DNA of 20,747 nt from JAYFRC01 sp034926415 (lineage in GTDB: Bacteria > Bacillota > Clostridia > Oscillospirales > Oscillospiraceae). A model generated the notes under the pieces. That model had not been told where the DNA came from. It searched no databases and saw nothing but the letters and a program-made list of their open reading frames with translations. The number at the start of each line of letters is the position of its first letter. Position 1 is the first letter of the stretch. Positions 1 to 6,765 of this stretch are shown here, piece after piece. The stretch lies in contig JAYFRC010000004.1 in the NCBI GenBank assembly GCA_034926415.1, positions 1-20,747 on the forward strand. Reading direction: 5' to 3'. The position numbers and the translations under genes are program-made.

Positions 1-804
1 GGCGGCGGGGCCTGCGAGGTGCTGCTGCTCATCGACAAGGGGGATAAGGTCTGGGAATGCCTTGTTCGCCCGGGAAAGAAAATGCACCCGGGAACAAAAC
101 TCTCGTTTGGAGATGGACAGCTTACAGCCGAGGTCGTCGAAGAGGTAGAAGGCGGAAACAGGCTCGTGCGCTTTGATTACGAGGGGATATTTCTAGAAAT
201 ACTTGAGCGGCTCGGCAAGATGCCGCTGCCGCCATATATAAAGCAGGAACTTACAGATCAGGAGCGGTATCAGACAGTTTATTCAAAGGTGCTCGGCTCC
301 GCCGCCGCGCCGACGGCGGGGCTGCACTTTACGCCGGAGCTTCTTAAGCAGATAGGTGACATGGGCGTCGGAATATGTTATGTGACGCTTCACGTCGGTC
401 TCGGAACGTTTCGCCCCGTAAAGGAAGACGAGATAACAGAACACGAGATGCACAGCGAATACTGCGTCATCCCACCCGAGACGGCGAAGCTCATAAACGA
501 TACGAAGAAAAACGGCGGGCGCGTGGTTTGTGTAGGGACGACCTCGTGCAGGACGATAGAATCGTGGTCGGATGACGAAGGTACCGTGCGGGCGACCGGA
601 GGTTGGACGAACATATATATCTATCCCGGTTATAAATTCAAGGTGCTCGATTGCCTGATAACGAATTTTCATCTGCCTGAGAGCACGCTTATCATGCTCG
701 TTTCGGCTCTTGCAGGACGGGAGCATATACTCGAAGCTTATAAAGAGGCCGTGGAGCAGAAATATAGATTTTTCAGCTTCGGCGACGCTATGTTCATCTA
801 TTGA
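1..804 (+). CDS. queA: S-adenosylmethionine:tRNA ribosyltransferase-isomerase (QueA), 5' end outside window
   Basis: QueA transfers and isomerises the ribose of S-adenosylmethionine onto 7-aminomethyl-7-deazaguanine in tRNA to give epoxyqueuosine, the penultimate queuosine step. The reading frame is open from base 1, so the gene starts upstream; 267 residues are visible of a family usually near 340. Family blocks seen are the KMPLPPYIK segment, the YSKVLGSAAAPTAGLHFT segment, TLHVGLGTFRPV, VGTTSCRTIES and the C-terminal TNFHLPESTLIMLVSALAG block. The stop is followed after 10 bases by tgt, whose ribosome-binding site overlaps the queA stop, so the two are cotranscribed and likely translationally coupled. 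The queA-tgt pair is a standard arrangement in Bacillota. Identification is secure; only the start is missing. Confidence 0.97.
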   Translation, partial: GGGACEVLLLIDKGDKVWECLVRPGKKMHPGTKLSFGDGQLTAEVVEEVEGGNRLVRFDYEGIFLEILERLGKMPLPPYIKQELTDQERYQTVYSKVLGSAAAPTAGLHFTPELLKQIGDMGVGICYVTLHVGLGTFRPVKEDEITEHEMHSEYCVIPPETAKLINDTKKNGGRVVCVGTTSCRTIESWSDDEGTVRATGGWTNIYIYPGYKFKVLDCLITNFHLPESTLIMLVSALAGREHILEAYKEAVEQKYRFFSFGDAMFIY

Positions 805-814
805 GGAGAGACGA

Positions 815-1945
815 ATGTTCAAAGTTATAAAGACCGACGGCTTGGCCAGGCACGGCGAGTTCACCTGCGCCCACGGAACCGTTCAGACTCCGGTTTTCAT
901 GAACGTCGGCACGCAGGCTGCGATAAAAGGCGGCGTATCCGCGCTTGATCTTAAAGAGATAAAGACGCAGATAGAGCTGTCAAACACCTATCATCTGCAT
1001 CTGCGGCCTGGAGAGGACGTTGTAAAGCAGCTTGGTGGACTCCATAAATTCATGAACTGGGACGGACCTATACTGACCGACAGCGGCGGGTTTCAGGTGT
1101 TTTCGCTCGCCGTGCTCCGCAAAATAAAGGAGGAGGGCGTGACTTTTGCATCGCACCTCGACGGACACCGTATATTCATGGGCCCGGAGGAGAGCATGCA
1201 GATACAGTCCGCTCTCGGTTCCGATATAGCGATGGCTTTCGACGAGTGCGTGGAGAATCCTTCGCCTTACGAATACGTAAAGCAGTCGTGCGAGCGCACA
1301 CTGCGCTGGCTCGATCGCTGCGTCTCAGAGCACGAGCGGCTCAACGCGCTGCCTGACGCCGTCAACCCCGCGCAGCAGCTCTTCGCGATAAATCAGGGCG
1401 GAACGTATCCCGAGCTTCGCGTGTGGCATATGAAGGAAATAGCGAAGCTGAACTGCGATGGCTACGCAATAGGAGGCCTCGCGGTAGGAGAGCCCGCTCA
1501 GACGATGTACGATATTATCGACGCCGTGGAGCCGTTCGCACCGAAGGACAAGCCGAGGTATCTTATGGGCGTCGGCACGCCTAGCAATATGATAGAAGCT
1601 GTGGCCAGAGGCGTCGATTTCTTTGACTGCGTTATGCCGTCGAGAAACGGACGGCACGGCAAGATGTTCACATGGCACGGCGCGCTGAACCTTAAAAACG
1701 AAAAATACACGACCGATGACCGTCCCGTGGACGAAAGCTGCGGATGCCCGGTCTGCCGCAATTTTTCGCGCGCGTATATACGCCACTTGTTTCATTCTGA
1801 AGAGATGCTAGCCATGCGCCTTGCCGTGATACACAACTTGTATTTTTACAATGAACTGATGCAGCGCATGCGCGACGCCATAGATTCGGGCGAATTCGAG
1901 GCGTTCCGCGGGGAATACAGTGGAAAAGTTGACGAGCGCGTTTGA
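815..1945 (+). CDS. tgt: Queuine/preQ1 tRNA-guanine transglycosylase (Tgt)
   Basis: Tgt exchanges the guanine at position 34 of GUN-anticodon tRNAs for preQ1, the step before QueA. The 376-residue length is typical. Visible are TDSGGFQVFSL (Asp89, predicted catalytic acid), the FDCVMPSRNGRHG block with the predicted nucleophile Asp271, and a zinc site of Cys309, Cys311, Cys314 and His340. The ATG at 815 was chosen because GGAG of the queA stop region lies just ahead of it and the protein begins directly with the family N-terminus; the open frame runs 105 bases further upstream, but only inside queA. It is followed by an 80-base gap holding a promoter for yajC. Confidence 0.97.
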   Translation: MFKVIKTDGLARHGEFTCAHGTVQTPVFMNVGTQAAIKGGVSALDLKEIKTQIELSNTYHLHLRPGEDVVKQLGGLHKFMNWDGPILTDSGGFQVFSLAVLRKIKEEGVTFASHLDGHRIFMGPEESMQIQSALGSDIAMAFDECVENPSPYEYVKQSCERTLRWLDRCVSEHERLNALPDAVNPAQQLFAINQGGTYPELRVWHMKEIAKLNCDGYAIGGLAVGEPAQTMYDIIDAVEPFAPKDKPRYLMGVGTPSNMIEAVARGVDFFDCVMPSRNGRHGKMFTWHGALNLKNEKYTTDDRPVDESCGCPVCRNFSRAYIRHLFHSEEMLAMRLAVIHNLYFYNELMQRMRDAIDSGEFEAFRGEYSGKVDERV

Positions 1946-1951
1946 AAATGC

Positions 1952-1980
1952 TTGCAATATCGGAAGCATTTAACTATAAT
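1952..1980 (+). promoter_or_regulatory. Predicted vegetative promoter for yajC-scfA region
   Basis: TTGCAA at 1952-1957 and TATAAT at 1975-1980 are separated by 17 bases, a good match to a housekeeping sigma promoter. It lies in the gap after tgt and would start transcription about 40 bases before yajC. A weak hairpin (AAATGCTT at 1946-1953 with AAGCATTT at 1964-1971) overlaps it. Predicted from sequence only. Confidence 0.6.
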
Positions 1981-2025
1981 TAGAGCAATGCATTAAGAAA
2001 AACAACCACAAAAGGAGAAATACCC

Positions 2026-2454
2026 ATGAGTAGCAGCTTATCCACAACACTGATTCCCATAGTCTTGCTTGTTGTCGTTTTCTATTTCTTCCTCATCCGT
2101 CCGGAGAATAAGAAGAAAAAAGAGCAAGAGAATATGCGCAGCAACCTTAAGAAGGGCGATAAGATAACCACCATCGGTGGTGTCGTAGGGCGCGTTGTCC
2201 AGACCTCTGACGATACAATCATAATCGAGACCAGCGAGGACAGAGTCCGCTTGGAGTTTGCAAAGTGGGCAATATCCACTGCCGGAGTTCAGAAGGACAT
2301 CAAGGACACGAACAACGACAAGAAAAACCGCAAGAAGCTGACTCCCGAGGAGAAGGCCGACGCATTTATCGAAGATCCCTCAACGCCTGCGGAGGAGAAA
2401 GATAACGCTCCTACCCTGAATGGCGAGAAGATCGAACCCAAAGACGAGAAATAA
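2026..2454 (+). CDS. yajC: Preprotein translocase accessory subunit YajC
   Basis: YajC is a small single-span inner-membrane protein that accompanies SecDF at the Sec translocon. Residues about 8-25 form one hydrophobic helix ending in FFLIRPENKKKK, the family signature, followed by the soluble KKGDKITTIGGVVGRVV domain. The protein is 142 residues, longer than the usual 90-110, because of a highly charged Lys/Glu/Asp tail from about residue 92. An AAAGGAG ribosome-binding site lies 10 bases ahead of the ATG. The tgt-yajC order is common in bacteria; secD and secF, the frequent next neighbours, are not in the window. Confidence 0.93.
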   Translation: MSSSLSTTLIPIVLLVVVFYFFLIRPENKKKKEQENMRSNLKKGDKITTIGGVVGRVVQTSDDTIIIETSEDRVRLEFAKWAISTAGVQKDIKDTNNDKKNRKKLTPEEKADAFIEDPSTPAEEKDNAPTLNGEKIEPKDEK

Positions 2455-2531
2455 TACCGCCGCAAAGCGGAATGAAAAGTCTTTCCTGCGAATATGCTTT
2501 TTTAAGCATTATCAAAGGGAGGGCTTTTTTC

Positions 2532-2966
2532 ATGAAAGGAAAGCGCGCTGCAGGTAAAAAGGCGTTCGTGCTGTCCATTCTTTTCGGAGCGGCCGTTTCG
2601 CTCGTTGTATATTTCGTGGCTCTCGCGCTGGCGGCGCGTCTCGTTTTGTCCGGAGCCGTGGGCGAGGATCGGTTGATAATACTGATGTGCGCAGCGGCGT
2701 TTATAGCGGCCTTTGCCGGAGGTATGTCCGCCGTGCTGCGGTATCGCTTCCGCGCGCTTTTGACGGCGCTCGCTGCGGCGTTGGCTTTTTTCGTGGCGCT
2801 GTACATACTAGGTTTCATCCTTTACGACGATTTGTCGCTCGGAAAATACGGGCTCTTTATACTTGCGGCCGCTTTGATTGGAGGCGCGGTATCGGGACTT
2901 TCGGCGCGTTCGGTACGCGTAGGGAAAAAACACAAAATCAGTCAAAAACGATTGAAAAAGACATGA
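2532..2966 (+). CDS. Small four-helix membrane protein, TIGR04086/YrzE-like
   Basis: A 144-residue, very hydrophobic protein with four predicted membrane helices at roughly residues 11-37, 47-68, 73-98 and 105-125, and a strongly basic tail ending RLKKT. Its size, topology and position between yajC and the SCIFF peptide fit the uncharacterised TIGR04086 membrane family that I recall at this locus in Clostridia; the assignment rests on context and hydropathy, not on a motif. The ATG at 2532 has GGGAGGG nine bases upstream; an in-frame start at 2472 would add 20 residues but lacks a comparable site. No biochemical function is known to me. It could be a partner or exporter component for the SCIFF system, but nothing in the sequence shows that. 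Confidence 0.72.
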   Translation: MKGKRAAGKKAFVLSILFGAAVSLVVYFVALALAARLVLSGAVGEDRLIILMCAAAFIAAFAGGMSAVLRYRFRALLTALAAALAFFVALYILGFILYDDLSLGKYGLFILAAALIGGAVSGLSARSVRVGKKHKISQKRLKKT

Positions 2967-2980
2967 GACTATGGTAACAT
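2952..2980 (+). promoter_or_regulatory. Predicted promoter for scfA
   Basis: TTGAAA at 2952-2957, a 17-base spacer and TAACAT at 2975-2980, preceded by TG (extended -10, TGGTAACAT). It overlaps the last codons of the membrane-protein gene and would give scfA its own transcript with a leader of about 20 bases. Confidence 0.5.
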
Positions 2981-3009
2981 GGATGAAAATACACAAGGAG
3001 GCAAAACTC

Positions 3010-3153
3010 ATGAATCATATTAAAACGCTTAACGGCGCGACGCTTAAAAACAGCGCGGCAAAGGGCGGCTGCGGCGAGTGCCAGACTTCCTGCCAGTCCG
3101 CATGCAAGACTTCCTGCACTGTTGCAAACCAGAAGTGCGAAAATAAAAAGTAA
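3010..3153 (+). CDS. scfA: SCIFF ribosomal peptide precursor (six cysteines in forty-five residues)
   Basis: A 47-residue peptide with exactly six cysteines at positions 21, 24, 28, 32, 36 and 43. The N-terminal MNHIKTLNGATLKNSA leader and the GGCGECQTSCQSACKTSC core match the SCIFF family, which is nearly universal in Clostridia. In the characterised clostridial homologue the radical-SAM maturase links Cys32 to Thr37 by a thioether; both residues are present here at the same numbers. AGGAGG lies eight bases before the ATG at 3010; the longer frame starting at 2971 would put the leader out of register. The maturase gene follows after a hairpin. No cleavage protease or dedicated exporter is encoded next to it. 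The mature product and its role are not settled in the literature I know. Confidence 0.95.
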   Translation: MNHIKTLNGATLKNSAAKGGCGECQTSCQSACKTSCTVANQKCENKK

Positions 3154-3175
3154 TATTCCGTTTGTCATCATTTGA

Positions 3176-3199
3176 AAGGGCGGACTTTTGTCCGCCCTT
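3176..3199 (+). terminator. Hairpin between scfA and scfB (partial terminator/attenuator)
   Basis: A perfect 10-bp stem (AAGGGCGGAC / GTCCGCCCTT) closes a TTTT loop, 22 bases after the scfA stop and 31 bases before the scfB start. Only a short, interrupted run of T follows, so termination is probably partial. This fits higher expression of the small peptide than of its enzyme, or protection of the scfA 3' end. Confidence 0.7.
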
Positions 3200-3230
3200 A
3201 AATTTCGTCAACTCTTTGGAGGATACCTCT

Positions 3231-4571
3231 ATGGTACATACATTTTCTCTGTTGGGAAAAAACATAGCCGTCGACGTGGGCAGCGGTGCCGTGCACATCT
3301 TGGACAAACTGTCTTATGACGTGCTTGAAAAGATGGATTCGCCGGATGTTTCCGCGTCTGAGATAGCGGTACAGCTTCCGCAGCATTCCAAATCTGAAAT
3401 AGAAGATGCGCTCTCAGAGCTCCGCGCTCTCGCGGACAGGGGAGAGCTTTTCGCGTCGGAAGACTATATCGACCCCGCGCTGGCCGTCATTAAAAACGCG
3501 CCTATAAAGGCGCTCTGCCTTCACGTATCGCACGACTGCAACCTCCGGTGCAAATACTGCTTCGCCTCGACCGGCGATTTCGGAACCGGAAGGCTGCTCA
3601 TGGACGCCGAGACCGCTAAGCGCGCGATAGATTTCGTCGTTGAGCGCTCGGGGAGCAGACGCAATATCGAGGTCGATTTTTTTGGCGGTGAGCCGCTTAT
3701 GGCGATGGACGTCGTCAAAGAGACCGTCGATTACGCCCGCTCGCTTGAGAAGGAAAAGAACAAGAATTTCCGGTTCACTATTACGACGAACGGCGTGCTT
3801 TTAAGCGACGAAAACATCGAATACATCAACAGCGTGATGAAAAACTGCGTTCTTTCTCTCGACGGCCGCAAAGAAGTAAACGACAGGCTAAGAGTGACGC
3901 CGAACGGCAGCGGAAGCTACGACATGATACTTCCAAAGTTCAAAAAGCTTGTTGAAGCAAGAGGTGACAAGGAGTATTACTTGCGCGGGACTTTTACCCG
4001 CTACAACCTCGATTTTTCAAACGATGTGATACATATGGCCGATCTCGGCTTCAAACAGATATCGGTCGAGCCGGTCTGTTCGGAAGAAAGTAAGGAATGG
4101 GCGCTTCGTGAGGAGGATATTCCGAAGATTATGGCGGAATACGACAAACTTGCCGAGGTCATGAAGGACAGAAAGGATTTCAACTTTTTCCATTTCAACG
4201 TCGATTTGTCCCAGGGCCCCTGCATAATAAAGCGCATACGCGGCTGCGGAGCAGGCTGCGAATATGTGGCCGTCACGCCGGAGGGCGACATATATCCATG
4301 CCACCAGTTCGTCGGTATGCCGGATTACAAAATGGGCAACGTCCATGAGGACGGGTTCAATATGGCGCTGTCGGAAAAGTTCTCGTCAATGAATATTTAC
4401 ACGAGGGAAGAGTGCGATAGCTGCTGGGCCAAATTTTACTGCACCGGCGGCTGCAGCGCGTCGAATCTGCTCGTCAACGGCGACATAAAAAAACCGAATC
4501 AAATCGCCTGCGAGATGGAGCGTAAACGTCTCGAATGTGCAATTGCACTAAAAGCCTGCGCAGAAGAGTAA
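3231..4571 (+). CDS. scfB: SCIFF maturase, radical SAM/SPASM thioether-forming enzyme
   Basis: A radical S-adenosylmethionine enzyme of 446 residues predicted to install the Cys-to-Thr thioether on ScfA. An N-terminal peptide-recognition segment (about residues 1-85, RRE/PqqD-like in known homologues) precedes the radical SAM barrel, which has the CNLRCKYC motif (Cys103, Cys107, Cys110) and FGGEP at 151-155. The C-terminal SPASM domain supplies cysteines for two auxiliary [4Fe-4S] clusters: Cys339, 343, 357, 395, 398, 404, 408 and 427, including the CDSCWAKFYCTGGC block. The ATG at 3231 follows TTTGGAGGA at a good distance; the open frame extends 69 bases further up through the hairpin. A strong terminator follows, and secD/secF, often next in relatives, are absent. 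Confidence 0.95.
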   Translation: MVHTFSLLGKNIAVDVGSGAVHILDKLSYDVLEKMDSPDVSASEIAVQLPQHSKSEIEDALSELRALADRGELFASEDYIDPALAVIKNAPIKALCLHVSHDCNLRCKYCFASTGDFGTGRLLMDAETAKRAIDFVVERSGSRRNIEVDFFGGEPLMAMDVVKETVDYARSLEKEKNKNFRFTITTNGVLLSDENIEYINSVMKNCVLSLDGRKEVNDRLRVTPNGSGSYDMILPKFKKLVEARGDKEYYLRGTFTRYNLDFSNDVIHMADLGFKQISVEPVCSEESKEWALREEDIPKIMAEYDKLAEVMKDRKDFNFFHFNVDLSQGPCIIKRIRGCGAGCEYVAVTPEGDIYPCHQFVGMPDYKMGNVHEDGFNMALSEKFSSMNIYTREECDSCWAKFYCTGGCSASNLLVNGDIKKPNQIACEMERKRLECAIALKACAEE

Positions 4572-4618
4572 AATTCCTGAGTTTTTACTTTTAACAAATC
4601 AAAGAATCTGAAAAGCAG

Positions 4619-4647
4619 GAGCCCCGCAAACAGCGGGGCTCTTTTTT
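4619..4647 (+). terminator. Strong rho-independent terminator after scfB
   Basis: A 9-bp GC-rich stem (GAGCCCCGC / GCGGGGCTC) with loop AAACA is followed by six T. It ends the queA-to-scfB gene block. Confidence 0.92.
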
Positions 4648-4717
4648 CCATATATTGTATTTTGACGTCAATGAAAGCGCGCCATCTTGGAATTTGGGGC
4701 GGGGAGGAGTTTCTAAA

Positions 4718-4768
4718 TTTACACAGTTTACATAAATAAGTTTACATAATATTATGTCATAATTTACA
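4718..4768. repeat. TTTACA repeats and perfect palindrome upstream of spoIIM
   Basis: The spacer from 4648 to 4922 has no credible gene and is AT-rich. TTTACA occurs at 4718, 4727, 4741 and 4763; the 4727 and 4741 copies sit in a longer direct repeat (AGTTTACATAA / AGTTTACATAA-like) with a 14-base period. A perfect 14-base palindrome, ACATAATATTATGT, covers 4744-4757. Such clustering could be a regulator-binding region for the spoIIM-xerD genes, or only low-complexity AT sequence. A TGACGTCA palindrome also lies near 4663. Confidence 0.45.
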
Positions 4769-4922
4769 AACTTGATAAAATTTGCATTCAACGTCTTGCG
4801 AAAGCTCCGATTTGGACTTATTATAATAATTACATTTTTTGAAAGTTGTTTTATCGACACCACGGCTTGTACTTCTAAACGCCGCTTCGCGCTCATAGTC
4901 TTTCAATGAGGTGATGCGCGGC

Positions 4923-5504
4923 GTGAAACGCTACGTTGATAAAGGTGAAGGCGGAGCAGTGGTATTTCTCCTTTCGCTCTGCTTCCTTTTTGGTATTTTT
5001 GCGGGGAGAGGCGCGGCGCTTTATGCATATGACGCCGCCGGAGCTTCGGCCGCATCTTATATTGCGAGCTTTGTGGATCGCCGGAGCGGGGAATATCCCG
5101 CAGCGCTGTCCGTATTCGGATATTTCAGATACCCGACCGCAGCGTTTTTGTTAGGGTTTATTCCCTTTGGGGCGGTGCTTATTCCCTCAGCTTTGTTTCT
5201 CGAAGCATTTTCACTTTCGTTTGCTGTGAACCTTTTTACCTTGTCATTATCCGAATATGGATTGTTTTTAGCTCTTGCGTCAATAGGTTTTAGGTATCTG
5301 TTCGTTTTGCCGTGTCTGTTTTATATTTCCGCGCTGTCGCTCAGGCGCTCGCTCGTCAGGGCGGGTATGCTGAGGCGTGAAAACGTAAGCAGGGGGACGG
5401 CCTCCGCTCTAATAATATGCGCTGCGGTTCTTTTTATCGGAGTTGTGGTCGAGCGAGTTGCGCTTCCGACACTGCTCAGTTATCTGTCGTCGTTTTTTAC
5501 ATGA
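4923..5504 (+). CDS. spoIIM: Stage II sporulation protein M-like membrane protein
   Basis: A 193-residue integral membrane protein with about five hydrophobic segments (near residues 11-30, 65-80, 82-115, 117-140 and 158-180). In the SpoIIM/DUF95 family it would act with SpoIID and SpoIIP, which remodel peptidoglycan during engulfment of the forespore. Assignment rests on size, topology, the N-terminal FLFGIFAG segment and position directly before xerD, an order I recall for clostridial spoIIM; sequence conservation is low. Start choice: GAGGTGAT at 4908-4915 is complementary to the 16S 3' end and sits seven bases before the GTG at 4923; GTG 4911 and ATG 4914 lie inside that site. The gap to xerD is 34 bases, so they are probably cotranscribed. 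Confidence 0.7.
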   Translation: MKRYVDKGEGGAVVFLLSLCFLFGIFAGRGAALYAYDAAGASAASYIASFVDRRSGEYPAALSVFGYFRYPTAAFLLGFIPFGAVLIPSALFLEAFSLSFAVNLFTLSLSEYGLFLALASIGFRYLFVLPCLFYISALSLRRSLVRAGMLRRENVSRGTASALIICAAVLFIGVVVERVALPTLLSYLSSFFT

Positions 5505-5538
5505 GATTTTCGTAGGAAAAGAAAGAGGATGCTTTGTT

Positions 5539-6426
5539 TTGGCCGAATTTATTGATAGATTCAATACTTATCTTAATGAAGAGACACATTTGTCACAGAA
5601 CACATGCAGTTCTTATGTCCGCGACATTCGCCAGTTCGCCGAGTATCTTGCACAGAATCACGGAATAATCGAGCCGTCGGGCGTTAAAAAGAAAAATATA
5701 GAGGAGTATCTCGGTTACATGACGTCGAGGGGCAAGTCTGCCGCCACGGTGACGAGGAGCATTGCCTCGATACGCTCATTTTTCGGATATATGATTACCA
5801 CAGGAAACGTAAGGACGAACCCAGCCAAGGACGTGGTGCCCGTTAAGGTCGAGCACAAGCTGCCTAAAATACTGACAAATCAGGAGGTAGAGCTGTTCCT
5901 CGAGCAGCCTCAGTGCACCGACGTCAAGGGCTACCGCGACCATGCGATGCTTGAACTGCTTTACGCTACCGGCATCCGCGTCAGCGAGCTTATATTCCTT
6001 GACCTCTCGGACGTCAATATTGACGCCGGATTCATACGCTGCAGAGGGAAAGGCAAGGAAAGAATAATTCCTGTCTATCCGGCCGCCGTGAAAGCGCTTA
6101 GAGAATATATCGACAATGTCCGTCCCCAGATGCTAGCCGACCCTGCCGAAAAGGCGCTGTTCGTCAATATGTCCGGTGAGCGCATGAGCCGTCAGGGCTT
6201 TTGGAAAATAATCAAGCACTATCAGGAAAAGGCGAAGATAGACAAGGACATAACGCCGCACACACTTCGCCATTCTTTTGCCGCGCACCTGCTCGAAAAC
6301 GGCGCGGATCTCCGCTCCATACAGGAAATGCTCGGACACGCTGATATATCGTCCACACAGGTCTATACCCATCTTGTCAAGCCAAGGCTCAAGGAAGTCT
6401 ACAACAAGGCTCATCCGCGGGCATGA
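5539..6426 (+). CDS. xerD: Tyrosine site-specific recombinase XerD/XerC type
   Basis: This recombinase resolves chromosome dimers at dif with its Xer partner and FtsK. The N-terminal SAM-like core-binding domain (residues about 1-90) is followed by the catalytic domain with the complete set Arg147, Lys171, His241, Arg244, His267 and nucleophile Tyr276. The size, 295 residues, is that of chromosomal XerC/XerD rather than a phage integrase, and no attachment site or mobile gene lies nearby. The start is a TTG at 5539, with AGAGGA nine bases ahead; the upstream open frame overlaps spoIIM and has no family residues. Whether it is the XerC or XerD orthologue cannot be decided from motifs alone; the spoIIM neighbour favours XerD. 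Confidence 0.9.
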   Translation: MAEFIDRFNTYLNEETHLSQNTCSSYVRDIRQFAEYLAQNHGIIEPSGVKKKNIEEYLGYMTSRGKSAATVTRSIASIRSFFGYMITTGNVRTNPAKDVVPVKVEHKLPKILTNQEVELFLEQPQCTDVKGYRDHAMLELLYATGIRVSELIFLDLSDVNIDAGFIRCRGKGKERIIPVYPAAVKALREYIDNVRPQMLADPAEKALFVNMSGERMSRQGFWKIIKHYQEKAKIDKDITPHTLRHSFAAHLLENGADLRSIQEMLGHADISSTQVYTHLVKPRLKEVYNKAHPRA

Positions 6427-6430
6427 TACA

Positions 6431-6467
6431 AATCGTCCTCCGCCGTTTTGCGGAGGACGATTTTTTT
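6431..6467 (+). terminator. Rho-independent terminator after xerD
   Basis: A perfect 13-bp stem (AATCGTCCTCCGC at 6431-6443 with its complement at 6450-6462), loop CGTTTT, then a run of seven T. It starts five bases past the xerD stop codon. Confidence 0.93.
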
Positions 6468-6525
6468 GCGCAGAATATATAAAAAATCTGTCGCACGACA
6501 CTCCGCGTGACGCGGGCAGGCGTTT

Positions 6526-6543
6526 ATGTTAAACGAATAACAG
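6526..6543. promoter_or_regulatory. Candidate Rex operator 1
   Basis: ATGTTAAACGAATAACAG contains TGTTA and TAACA separated by six bases, the geometry of the Rex consensus TTGTTAA-N4-TTAACAA (11 of 14 defined positions match). Rex represses fermentation and hydrogenase genes when NADH is low. It lies 240 bases before the hydrogenase operon. Confidence 0.5.
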
Positions 6544-6562
6544 TAGACATAACTATTAGCAA

Positions 6563-6580
6563 TTGTTAAATATATAACAT
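6563..6580. promoter_or_regulatory. Candidate Rex operator 2
   Basis: TTGTTAAATATATAACAT matches 12 of 14 defined positions of the same Rex consensus, with TGTTA-N6-TAACA again intact. Its centre is 37 bases from that of the first site. The -35 box of the visible promoter is about 90 bases downstream, so repression would need looping or a second promoter nearer the sites. Confidence 0.55.
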
Positions 6581-6671
6581 ATATTGCGAGGCTTTTGTGC
6601 ACTCTGCATAATTACATATTATTTATGGAAAAAAAATAGTAAAAATGCACATCAAATTGGGCTTTTATGTA

Positions 6672-6700
6672 TTGACCTTTATTAAGATTCATTTTATGAT
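6672..6700 (+). promoter_or_regulatory. Predicted vegetative promoter of the hydrogenase operon
   Basis: TTGACC at 6672-6677 and TATGAT at 6695-6700 are spaced by exactly 17 bases. Transcription would begin near 6707, giving a leader of about 60 bases before the first gene. The rest of the 6468-6765 spacer is AT-rich and holds no gene. Confidence 0.75.
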
Positions 6701-6765
6701 AATTTTAGTGGGAGACAATCGAGCAAATTTTGATTTCATAAGACTGAGCAAAAGGAGGCAATAAT

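Noticed and set aside
3176..3199. CRISPR-like or mobile repeat between scfA and scfB
   Set aside because: It is a single hairpin with no spaced copies in the window.
4840..4870. Possible Spo0A box (TGTCGAT on the - strand) before spoIIM
   Set aside because: Only a partial match to the TGTCGAA core, single, and spoIIM is not an expected direct Spo0A target, so it is not annotated.
4591..4896. 101-codon open frame on the - strand in the spoIIM spacer
   Set aside because: It begins without a convincing ribosome-binding site, reads through the strong scfB terminator, and its composition (Ile/Asn/Lys-rich, no domain) is that of AT-rich noncoding DNA.
5539..6426. XerD-like recombinase as an integrase of a mobile element
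   Set aside because: It has chromosomal Xer length and motifs, sits with spoIIM, and no attachment repeats, tRNA gene or phage/plasmid genes are nearby.
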